Shown: piece after piece, positions 13,388 to 24,340 of the stretch
Layout of the letters: the number at the start of each line of letters is the position of its first letter
Position numbering within the stretch: the first letter of the stretch is position 1
Assembly: GCA_028023455.1 (NCBI GenBank)
Contig: JAQFVV010000014.1
Location: 1,865,336 to 1,929,335, forward strand
Origin: Epiperipatus broadwayi
Lineage: Eukaryota > Onychophora > Udeonychophora > Euonychophora > Peripatidae
DNA: 64,000 nucleotides
Reading direction: 5' to 3'
The notes under the pieces: model-generated
Seen by the model: the letters and a program-made list of their open reading frames with translations, nothing else
What the model was told of the DNA's origin: nothing
The model's database searches: none
Program-made: the position numbers and the translations under genes

Positions 13388-16300
13388 GCCATCTGAATGG
13401 GCACAAGGGTTTAAGATACCTTGTATCTTAAATAAATGGTTATATTTTATTTTAAAAAAAATGAAATAGCCTTAGAATTTAAATTTTTTTTTGTTGGAGA
13501 TTGTTTAAAGCTTAAATATGGATTGCTTATTCAGTTTATTGACCAATTGATAAGTATTTATTAGTATTATTGTGGTTAATGAGGTATATAATGTAAGGAA
13601 GAGGGGTTGTGTTAATGGAATTGATACACTTTGTCAGAAAGATGCAAAGTTATCCTTTGTTAGTATAATATTATTTGAATAGTTTCAAATATCCTTTATT
13701 CATTAATTCTTATTCTTTTGTCAACAATTAATAGCAGTTTCAATTATATTTAGTTAAGATAGTTTAATATTTACATTGCAGTGCATGTGTGTGCATGTAT
13801 GACTCTGCATTATGTTTCATTTCATTTTCATCTTTAATAACAGCAAACAATAGTACATTCACAATAAAAACATTTAAATAAGAGTAATTATTTTAAATAA
13901 TTTACCAAATATATATTTCTTTCAAATAATTAATAGATAGTTAAATCAATGGATTATTTTATAAACTGAATAAATTATTAATCATTTTTATTTGATAGTT
14001 AATTATTATTCATTTTTCTTTCAAGTTTGTAAAAGCTATTTATTTTATTATTTGTATTTTTTTTTTCTTGTCTTCATTTAGTTTTAAAAATCAAAATGAT
14101 TTTTTTTTTTTTTAAAAGATTTCTTTTTGCATATGTAATTAGTTAGTTAGCAAGATGTGTGGGAGTAACCTTTGGGAAAGGCAAATGAACTTTGCTAAAG
14201 AGAGTTTTGTTTAACAAAGATCTCCAGTAGAAAATTAGCTCTTTGTAATGTAATTGTAACCAGTAAACAGTGGTTCATGTATTGTAAAAATTACAGCCAG
14301 TTGCTGAAGTCAAATTGACTTTGAAAAGACTTTAGAGTAAAAACTTCCAAAGGAGCTTCAGAACTTTATTATGGAAAAAATTAATTGAAAATGCAATTCT
14401 ATGGTTTTAAAAAAAGGTATGTTGGTTTGATTAACTCTCTTCAATTTAAACATTTCTGAATTAATCCCTTTATAACTATTACTGTTTTAAAAATGTGTGT
14501 TAATAACGTCCAGTCTATATTATTTTATTTAATTGCCATTTTAAATAAGAATGGTTTACGTAAATATTATTGTTGTATCATTAAGCAACGTTTTTTTTTG
14601 ATATATGGAAAACGCATGCAGAACTATATCATGGAATATATTCTAATTTCTCACTATGTTTCGTGTTGTGTTTTTGTGAAGATTATACATAGACTTAAGG
14701 ATATGTCTATTTTGATAGATCATATTATGTTTAAGTTCATCGTAAGGAGATAACAGTATTCATTTAGTTGATATTTCTGTAACTAATGCGCATTTTTAAA
14801 TTAAGGAAATAAAATGTAAGCTACTTCTGTTTAAATTGAATAGAAGGACAGAAATGCTGGTAGTTTTTGGTTCTCTTCAATAAGGACGGAATATAAAACA
14901 AAGCATTATTAATTATGGAATTACTAAGGACAATTTAAAGTGTTAAATGCTATTCAGAAAAATACTAAGGATAATCACGTATTTAATCCAGAACAGCATG
15001 GAGAATGTCTTATATTTTCAGTATAATAAAGGAGAAATTCACTGCTTGTGTATGATTTGGTACCTCGAATGGATATGCTATGAACCCTGAAAGGTGCTGG
15101 GCATATTTAAGTTATGCTTATATTTTTTTAAGTTATACTGCAGAAGTGCATTTTAGTTTAAATTCAGTTTAGAATGTGTCCCATATTGTTTCATAAACCT
15201 GGAACAGAGCTTTGCAAGTGAACTTTTATTTTAAATTACAAAACTAATAACCTTTGTTTCTTTATTTTTTATTATTATTGCTTGTCATAATTAATATATG
15301 TGATAGGTAGATAGGTTTATTTATTATTATGTTCATTTATAATCTGTGTTATTTTGATTTTCGAGACCATCTCTGAAGCATATCTAAGTGAGGAGTACGC
15401 TGGTAAAAATTGATGGTGTTCAAACAGGTATTATTATTTTTTTACGAAGGTAAAAGAAAGAAATGTTGTTTTTTTTTAATGTATTATTAGAGAGGTTTAC
15501 TTTTATTTTATATACTTTATCATCTCAAAGTGAAAATTTTGCTCTTTGTTTAAATCAACAAATTTATAATAGAAATAGTTTGTTAGATATAAAAAAAAAG
15601 TTTGTTCATAATAATTAGAATCATTAAATTTTAAAAAGTAACCTAAAGTTTATTAAATTAAAAGTTATGCCTTAATGCAATATTTAATTATCGTATTACC
15701 TGCTTAGTGTGTAATTTAGAGTTAATATTATATACACTTTGTATTCGCGGGTGTGTGTTTGTTTTGCACAATTATGATATTTGTTTGATAAAATTCAGTT
15801 TGTGAATATTTTATGCATAAATTTCGTACATTGTCGTATTCTACTGAGTTGAACGGATTGATATATTATCTGTATGTATTTATCTGCCAGTGTGTATTTA
15901 TAATGTTCGATATTTAGAGAAGCTATGAAAATAGAAAGAAATCTGATTGCCTTGTAATGTCTATAGGGATAAAAGTTCTTGCTTATTTAATATATGTTGA
16001 TAATTTTCCATGAGTAGAGCCTAGTTTATTTTATATGCGTATGATTAATGATATTTTTTTGAAGTGATGTTCTTAGGGCCCTGGTGATGAGGAATTGAAT
16101 CCCCACCAATAATGTATTTAGAAGTAAATGAGTTATTGTTGAAATATGATTAAATGATGTTTAGGAAGTTATGTGACGTTTTCCTTGGTTTCTTGGTAAT
16201 GAATTATTGTAGAAGTGTTCGGTAAGAGTTATCTGCTCCTCATGTAGATTCCCCTTATAACGTATAGTATATATAATCATAAAAATATAGCTTTGTGTTA

Positions 16301-18003
16301 ATTAATATGTGGCTAGATAAATTGTTAGATTAACTCTTGATGCAGTATTAGTGTCATATTTTTATTGATGAATTACGACATTGTTCGAAATAAAATAATT
16401 GTATGATATTTTTTTAATGAACGGAGAGTTTATAGAAAAGAGTGTTTTACATTATTGCTGCTTGAACGTGCACACACACGCGTAATATAAGTAATATCGC
16501 GTATATAAAGTATAGAATTATTGAAATTAAAATGAGAAATAAATGCTTTTGAAATATACTACATTCATTTAATAGAAGTATAAAGTATTAAGATTAAAAC
16601 GGGAAATAAATATTTTAAAATACAGTGTATTTATTTAAATAATGTTACAAATCATCAGAATAAACATGATTTTGTGCTATAAATGAAAGGTATACGTAAT
16701 TGAAAGTGATTATTAGTCAATTAGAGAAAGTTGCTTTGCTGAAAGCCAAATATAAGTAATTTGATTTATTCGGTTAATCAAGAGTAATATTCTCTCGAAA
16801 GTATCTATTTTTTTTGTGCTAATAATATAACATTTTACTTATTTATTGTCATATAGATGAAACATATAGGCAAAGCCTGTGTTCGAAGTCAGGATATTTA
16901 AACTTTGTTATTAATTTGCTTTGATAGTAGGGATAATCCCAAACTGATGCTAAAGATTCATTTGATAATTTAAAAGTCTGTAAAATAAATAGTCCATTTG
17001 TAAATATTATGTTAAACCAAATTTATCTTATTTTATTGTAATAAATGACTTGTTTAGTTATTTAAAATCTTAAAATCGTTGTCTTGAGTTATTCTTGTGT
17101 ACATTTGTATTTCCAATTCCACATTCCATAAATCTATTATAAAACAGATATATTATTTTAGAGTTATAATATTAAATTTGCTAGTGTCTGACAATATTGT
17201 CTTTCTTAATCCAAACATTATAAAGAGTATTTGCCACTTGATAAACGTATTAGAAAGGTTGCCAGGTCAGTTTATTTGTGAGATGATGATATGAGATTAA
17301 AATACCCTATCTCTGCCATTATCTATTATTGAAACACATTAAAATATTTTAGTCAATTTGTTTCATTATATTTTTCTCATACTTTAGAATTACAACTTAT
17401 GTGCAATGTAGTTTATTAATTCAACTGTGTTTGTTAAATTCCCTGAGATCTTATTGTTTATATCTTGAATGGCATTAAAGTAGATTTTTAGATTACAATA
17501 TGCCAAGTCATAGAATTGTTAAGAGTATAATTATAGCAAGCTGATATATGTTATACTTGGATGAAGGAAGAAATTAAGTTTAAAGTATATTTTTAATAGA
17601 CTGTACTAAGTAAACATTATGATTCTTTATCATACAATTAATTAACAAAGGAATTTACATTATATTGAATATTTTGTAATATTTCTTCTTTTATTCATTT
17701 ATTATCATATATCTTATGAACTGCCTATAGCCTCCCACTGAGCTGAGCTGAACATAAACTTAAATATAGAGTCTCAGTAATAATTTTATATTATATATTT
17801 TGTTATATTGTTCTATTCTTTAATAGAACTGGCACCTGGGCATTTCGCTCATGTAATGTATATGAGCGGTGTTGGGAGTGTAGGTTATAATATATATATA
17901 CATACATATATATATATATGTGTTAAAATGAAGATTTGCACGGGTTAAATATATAAAATACATATTTTGCGGGTTCATCCATGTTAAAAACTTTTAATAT
18001 TAA
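13385..18003 (+). repeat. Left arm of giant inverted repeat
   Basis: 4,619 bases. Landmarks that recur inverted in the right arm are: the GTGGCCATC end, a block with GGAAGAGGGGTTGTGTTAA near 13597, a 40-base block around 14150-14190, an 86-codon frame at 14493-14753 whose start region is matched at 22086-21877, TAGGGCCCTGG near 16075, and CTGGCACCTGGGC near 17829. None of these encodes a protein I recognise. TA microsatellites at about 17890-17920 lie near the inner end. Confidence 0.85.
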
Positions 18004-18529
18004 AAAAGCCTTATTTCAAGCCCAAAATAGACAAAATAGGAAACAAAAAGATGATAAATCAGCTATTAGGATTTGTGTTCCATATGTAAAAGGAACTACA
18101 GACAGTATCGGACGTATATTAAAACGCTATAATATAGATACAGCATTTTCTGCTCATGAAAAGATCAGCAATATAATAACCAAGCCTAAGGATTCAATCC
18201 CTCTTGAATCTCATGGTGTCTATCAAATCTCATGTAAAAATTGTAAAGCTTCTTACATAGGTATGAGTAATCGTCGCATCAGTGTTAGGAGAGATGAGCA
18301 TGCTAATGCAGTTAAACAACACTCATCATCATCAGCACTCTATACTATAGATTCAGGTCATAAAATTGATTTTTCTAGTACCAGGATCATATCCAGATGT
18401 GATAATCTCTACCAATGCAAAATTAGAGAAGCCATTGAGATACTTAAAAGGCCAGATTGTATCAATAAGCGAGATGATATATGCAAACTTCCTCCTATTT
18501 GGAAAGATTTTTTTAAAAAACATTCCTAA
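17981..18529 (+). CDS. GIY-YIG endonuclease, C-terminal part of a Penelope-like ORF
   Basis: The 182-codon frame is uninterrupted. Residues 1-75 are basic and lysine-rich and end in a segment (VPYVKGTTDSIGRILK) typical of the linker before the endonuclease of Penelope-like retroelements. The nuclease follows: GVY near residue 79, a CKNC pair, SYIG near 91, then R and an RRDEH stretch, a hydrophobic block and a C-terminal LPPIWKDFF. This family makes the single-strand cut that primes reverse transcription. No reverse transcriptase lies upstream. The start codon is 23 bases inside the left arm, so the inverted repeat supplies the ATG and first codons. The frame is intact, in contrast to every other retroelement here. 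It may be a 5'-truncated Penelope insertion rather than a working gene. Confidence 0.75.
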   Translation: MLKTFNIKKALFQAQNRQNRKQKDDKSAIRICVPYVKGTTDSIGRILKRYNIDTAFSAHEKISNIITKPKDSIPLESHGVYQISCKNCKASYIGMSNRRISVRRDEHANAVKQHSSSSALYTIDSGHKIDFSSTRIISRCDNLYQCKIREAIEILKRPDCINKRDDICKLPPIWKDFFKKHS

Positions 18530-18664
18530 ATTTAACATTTTTTTTGCTATTGGTGGAATTTTAACATTTTATTCAAATCAGTGATGGTAGCGCCCCTACA
18601 ACCGTCTTTCTACCTTTTATAACTCTGTGGATGGCCTGTGTGACCAAGTCGAAACATCAGTATA
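18530..18664 (+). other. 3' tail of the Penelope-type fragment
   Basis: After the TAA the sequence runs through a short T-rich stretch to CCAAGTCGAAACATCAG, just before the right arm. A GAAAC-containing end is usual for Penelope-like elements, several of which carry hammerhead ribozymes with that core. The CUGANGA half of the core is not intact here, so an active ribozyme is unlikely. Confidence 0.45.
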
Positions 18665-21600
18665 TTAATATTAAAAGTTTTTAACACGGATGAACCCGCA
18701 AAATATGTATTTTATATATTTAACCCGTGCAAATCTTCATTTTAACATAGATATATATATATACGTATGTATATATATTATAACCTACACTCCCAACACC
18801 GCTCATATACATTACATGAGCGAAATGCCCAAGTGCCAGTTCTATTAATGAATAGAACAATATAACAAAAGATATAATAAAATTATTACTGAGACTCTAT
18901 ATTTAAGTTTATGTTCACCTCTGCTCAGTGGGAGGCTATAGGCAGTTCATAAGATACATGATAATAAATGAATAAAAGAAGAAATATTATAAAACATTCA
19001 ATATAATGTAAATTCATTTGTTAATTAATTGTATGATAAAGAATCATAATGTTTACTTGATACAGTCTATTAAAATATACTTTAAACTTAATTTCTTTCT
19101 TCATCCAAGTATAACATATATCAGCTTGCTATAATTATACTCCTAAACAATTCTATGACTTGGCATATAATAACCTAAACATCTACTTTAATGCCAATTA
19201 AGAAATAAACAATAAGATCTCAGGGAATTTAACAAACACAGTTGAATTAATAAACTACATTGCCCATAAGTTGTAATTCTAAAGTATGAGAAAAATATAA
19301 TGAAATTAATTGACTAAAATATTTTACTGTGTTTCAATAATAAGATAATGACAGAGATGGGGTATTTTAATCTCATATCATCATCTCACAAATATACTGA
19401 CCTGGCAACCTTTCTAATACGTTTATCAAGTGGCAAATACTCTTTATAATGTTTGGATTAAAAAAAACAATATTGTCAGACACTAGCAAATTTAATATTA
19501 TAACTCTAAAATAATATATCTGTTTTATAATAGATTTATGAAATGTGGAGATGTAGAAATGGAAAACACGAATTTACACAATAATAACTCAAGACACAGC
19601 TTTTAAGATTTAAATAACTAAAACAAATCATTTATTATAACAAATAAAATAAACTTGATTAACATGATATTTACAAATGGACTATTTGTTTTATAGATTT
19701 TTAAATTATTAAATAAATTTTTAGCTTCAGTTTGGGATTATCCCTGCCATCTAAACAAATTAATAATAAAACTTAAATATCCCGACTTTGAACACATATT
19801 TTGCTTACATGTTTCATCTATATGACAATACATAAATGACATATTATATTATTAGCACAATATATATATATAGATAGATACTTTCGAGAGGATATTATTG
19901 TTGATTAACAAAATAAATCAAATCATTTATATTTGGCTTTCAGCAAAGCAACTTTCTATAATTGACTAATCACTTTTAATTACGTATATCTTACATTCAT
20001 AGCAACAAAATCATGTTTATTCTGATGATTTGATGATTGATAACCTTTACTTAAATAAATACACTGTATTTTAAAATATTTATTTCCGGTTTTAATCTTA
20101 AAACTTTATACTTCTATTAAATGAATGTAGTATATTTCAAAAGCATTTATTTCTCATTTTAATTTTAATAATTCTATACGCGATATTATTTATATTATGC
20201 GTGTGTGTGTACGTTCAAGCAGCAATAATATAAAACATTTTTTTTTTTTCTTAAACTCTCCATTCATTAAGAAAATATCATATAATTATTTATTTCGAAC
20301 AATGTCGTAATTCATCAATAAATATGACACTAATACTACATCAAGAGTTAATCTAACAATTTATCTAGCCACAACATACTAATTAACACAAAGCTATATC
20401 TTCATGATTATACATACTATACATTATAAGGGAAAAATCTACATGAGGAGCAAATAACTCTTAGTGAACACTTTAACAATAACTCATCTACTTCTAAATA
20501 CATTATTGATGGGGAACTTACTCCTCAGCACCAGGGCCCTAAGAGAAGAACATCACTTCAAAAATATCATTAATCATATGCATATAAAATAAACTAGGCT
20601 CTACTCATGGAAAATAATTAACATATACTAAATAAATAAGCAAGATCTTTTATTCCTAAAGACATTATAACGCAAAGATTTCTTTCTATTCTCATAGCTT
20701 CTCTAAATATCGAACATTATAAATACACACTGGCAGATAAATACATACAGATAATATACCAATCCGTTCAACTCAGTAAAATACGACAATGTACGAAATG
20801 TATGCATAAAATATTCACACTAAATTTTATCAAACAAATATCATAATTGTGCAAAACAAACACACACCCGCGAATAAAAAGTATATATAATATTAACTCT
20901 AAATTACACACTAAGCAGGTAATATGATAATTAAATAGTGCATTAAGGTATAACTTTTAATTTAGAATAAACTTTAGGTTACTTTTAAAATTTAATATTT
21001 ATAATTATTACGAATGAACTTTCTTTCATATCTTGCAGACTATTTCTATTATACATTCGTTGATTTTTAAAGAACAAAAATTTCACTTTGAGATAATAAA
21101 GTATACAAAATAAATGTAAACCTCTCTAATAATATATTAAAAAAATATATTTCTTGCATCCTCATAAGGAAACAATAAGATCTATTTGAACACAATCAAT
21201 TTTTTACCGGAGTACTCCTCATTTGAGTACGCTCCGGAGACGGTCTTGAAAATCAAAATAACACAGATTATACATGAACATAATAATAAATAAAACCTAT
21301 CTACCTATCATATACATTAGTTATGACAAGCAATAAAAAAAAAATAAAAGACACAAAAGTTATTAGTTTTGTAACTTAAAATAAAAGTTCATTTGCAAAG
21401 CTGTGCTCCGGGTTTATGAAATAATATGGGACACATTCCAAACCGAATTTTACACTAAAATAAACTTTTGCAGTATAACTTTAAAAAAAAATATAAGCAT
21501 AACTTAAATATGCCCAGCACCTTTCAGTGTTCATAGCATATCCATTCGAGGTACCAAATCACACGCAATCAGTTAATTTCTTATTATTATACTGAAAATA

Positions 21601-23186
21601 TAAGACATTTTCCATGCAGTTCTGGATTAAATACGCGATTATCCTTAGTAATTCCATAATTAATAATGCTTTGTTTCATATTCCGTCCTTATTGAGGAGA
21701 ACAAAAATTACCAGCATTTCTGTCCTACTATTCAATTTAACAGAAGTAGCTTACATTTTATTTCCTTAATTTAAAATGCGCATTAGTTCCAGAGATATCA
21801 AATAAATGAATACTGTTATCTCCTTACGATGAACTTAAACATAATATGATCTATCAAAATAGACATATCCTTAGGTCTATGTATAATCTTCACAAAGAAC
21901 ACTACATGAAAAATAGTGAGAAATTAAAATATATTCTATAGAACAGTTCTGCATGCGTTTTCCATATATATCAAAAAAAAAAAAAATACGTTGCTTAATG
22001 ATACAACAATAATATTTATGTAAACCATTCTTATTTAAAGCGGCAATTAAGTAAAATAATGTAGACTGGATGTTATTAACATACATTTTTAAAAGAGTAA
22101 TAGTTATAAAGGGATTAATTCAGAAATATTTAAACCGAAGAGAATAAGTTAAACCAACGCACCTTTTTTTTAAAACCTTAGAATTGCATGTTTAATTAAT
22201 TTTTTTTATAATAAGTTCTTAAGCTCCTTTGGAAGTTTTACTCTAAAGTCTTTTCAAAGTCAATTTGACTTCAGTAACTGGATTTAATTTCCACAATAAA
22301 TAAACCACTGTTTACTGTCTACAGTTACATTACAAAAAGCAAATTTTTACACTGGAGATTTTTTTTCAAAAAAAAAAACTCTTTTTAGCCAAGTTCATTT
22401 GCCTTTCACCAGGTTACTCCCACGCATCTTGCTAACTAACTAATTACATATGCAAAAACAAATCTTTTCCAAAAAAAAATCATTTTGATTTTCAGAACTA
22501 AATGACAAGAAAAAAAAAATACAAATAATAAAATAAATAGCTTTTAGAAACTTGAAAGAAAAATGAATATTAATTAACTATCAAATAAAATGATTAATAA
22601 TTTATTCAGGTTATAAAATAATCCCTTGATTTAACTATCTATTAATCATTAGAAAGAAATATTTATTTGCTAATTATTTAAGATAACTACTGTAATTTAA
22701 ATGTTTTTATTGTGAATGTACTATTATTTGCTGTTATTAAAGATGAAAATGAAATGAAACAATGCAGAATCATACAGGCATACATATGCAATACAACCTA
22801 AATATTGAACTGTCTTAACTAATTATAATTGAAACTGCTATTAACTGTTGACAAAAGGATAAGAATTAATGAATAAAGAATTTTGAAACCATTCAAATAA
22901 TATTATACTAACACAGGATAACTTTGTATCTTTCCAACAAGATGTATCAATTCCATTAATACACAACCCCCTTCCTTACATTAGATACCTCACTAACCAC
23001 AATAATACTAATAAATACTTATAAAGTGGTCAGTAAACTGCATAAGCAACCCATATTTAAGCTTTAAGCAATCTCCAGCAAAAAAATTTTAAAATTCTAA
23101 GGCTATTTTATTTTTTTTATATACAATATAACTATTTATTTAAGATACAAAGTATCTTAAACCCTTGTGCCCATTCAGATGGCCAC
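18665..23186 (-). repeat. Right arm of giant inverted repeat
   Basis: 4,522 bases, the reverse complement of 13385-18003. Differences from the left arm are point changes and short indels, with TA runs of different length. The frame corresponding to 14493-14753 is present on the - strand at 21877-22086 but ends earlier through a shift. No protein domain seen. Confidence 0.85.
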
Positions 23187-23202
23187 AATATAATATATAT
23201 AT

Positions 23203-23230
23203 AATAAATCAATACTGGTATTGATTTATT
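23203..23230. repeat. 28-bp palindrome beside the right arm
   Basis: AATAAATCAATAC and GTATTGATTTATT are perfect reverse complements around a 2-base centre (TG). It lies 16 bases beyond the end of the giant inverted repeat. Confidence 0.9.
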
Positions 23231-23469
23231 AAAGATTCAGTATGAATTCTGCCTCTTCCTTTGTATCTTACAAGGGGTCAGAGTGACTTAAGGTCAATAT
23301 GGGTATGACAACAGTATTGGCATCAGCAAGGGTTTGAGCATTTCATCATCAGACATTCAGTGATATGGTTGGCTGAAGAGTTGAAAGGTGGAGAAGTTTG
23401 AAGTCTATCCCTGAATTTGAAGATTTTCTATTTTAATATAAACTCAGCACTGATTACATATATATATTA

Positions 23470-23548
23470 TAGCGGTCAGGAATTGAAGTGAAATTATCCA
23501 GTCTTACCATAATCTGCTGTACAGGGCACCACTAGGCCATTTGAACCT
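23470..23548 (-). repeat. Possible tRNA-derived SINE head
   Basis: On the - strand TGGCCTAGTGGTGCCC fits a pol III box A, and about 50 bases later ACTTCAATTCCTGACC fits a weak box B. The order and spacing are those of a tRNA, but stems are poor. The box A resembles that of the tRNA-Gly-like sequence at 40633. Likely a decayed SINE if real. Confidence 0.3.
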
Positions 23549-23839
23549 AGAAAATTTATAGAGTAGGCAGATATGCGCTGTTAAGATCATGACCGCCAGC
23601 CCTTGCCACTAGCTCATGGAGTAGCAGAGTTTTAAAAACATTTATTAAGCATATTTCTTTTAATAAATAATAATAAAACCAATCACTGTCAGTATTAATA
23701 ACACAAAAAGATTTTATTCACGCATATATATAAGTGACAACACAAAAAACTTGAAAAATAATTATAGCAAAAAAAATTTGTTTGTTTCATTATTATTTAC
23801 TATTATTTTTATTTGTTTTAACTTTTATTTTTAATCTTA

Positions 23840-24340
23840 GAAATGTTGAGTATAGATGAGCTACCCAGACGACGCATTTAAAAGATCTTCAAACATTTGA
23901 TTCCAGGCTAAAAGTCCGCAGCCACCCCAACGCTCGCTTCCAGATATATATCAGCAACCAATGCAATGTGAACATGTTAGCATAGAATCACGCTGACAGG
24001 AATGTGCATCTGAACAGCGTGATATTATTGGAGAAAACATGAGCTTCAACCAGTATAGGAATGTACTTCTATCTGTTGAAGGAATCATGCATGTAATATA
24101 AAGAGAAAATGCTACGTATGGATGGGAGAGTGGTCCTATCTTGCGGACTTATCTTCTCAATCCATAGAGCTGGAATGGGTCAATGGCTCAGGAAATATGT
24201 CTGCGTCCATTTCAACGATATGACTACCTCTTTGGGGTCATGCATTCAGTTGGACTCATCACCCTAGGTGCTAACACACTTCACATTACATTGATATAAA
24301 CGTCCATATATCTCTCCACCAGCATTGACACAACTATGAA
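23840..24340. other. GC-richer island without open frame
   Basis: Base composition changes sharply to near 45-50% G+C for about 500 bases in an otherwise very AT-rich intron. No long frame exists on either strand. A 9-bp stem with a 19-base loop is present: ATCACGCTG at 23987-23995 pairs with CAGCGTGAT at 24015-24023. It may be an insertion of different origin, a structured RNA, or a repeat family I do not recognise. Confidence 0.5.

Larger units (their letters stand above)
13385..23186. mobile_element. Giant 9.8-kb inverted-repeat element with GIY-YIG frame in the loop
   Basis: The left arm 13385-18003 and the right arm 18665-23186 are reverse complements along their whole length, with scattered substitutions and small indels; identity judged by eye in sampled blocks is about 85-95%. 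The outer ends are nearly perfect for 35 bases, starting GTGGCCATCTGAATGGGCAC. The inner ends match through TTAAAAACTTTTAATATTAA. The 661-base loop holds only the Penelope-type GIY-YIG frame and its tail. The arms contain no recognisable protein gene. It could be one transposable unit with very long terminal inverted repeats, or two head-to-head copies of an older repeat around a Penelope fragment; I cannot separate these. TA-rich flanks hide any target duplication. Confidence 0.75.

Noticed and set aside
14493-14753. 86-codon frame partly matched in the opposite arm
   Set aside because: The match is explained by the inverted repeat itself; the other arm has a shifted, shorter frame and no domain is visible.
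16075-16112. Box-B-like text in the palindrome arms
   Set aside because: No box A or stems at the right distance, and the opposite arm lacks the key bases.
13385-23186. Assembly artefact (fold-back read) as the cause of the palindrome
   Set aside because: The arms differ by many substitutions and indels and the loop is unique, which a simple fold-back artefact would not give; raw long reads should still be checked.
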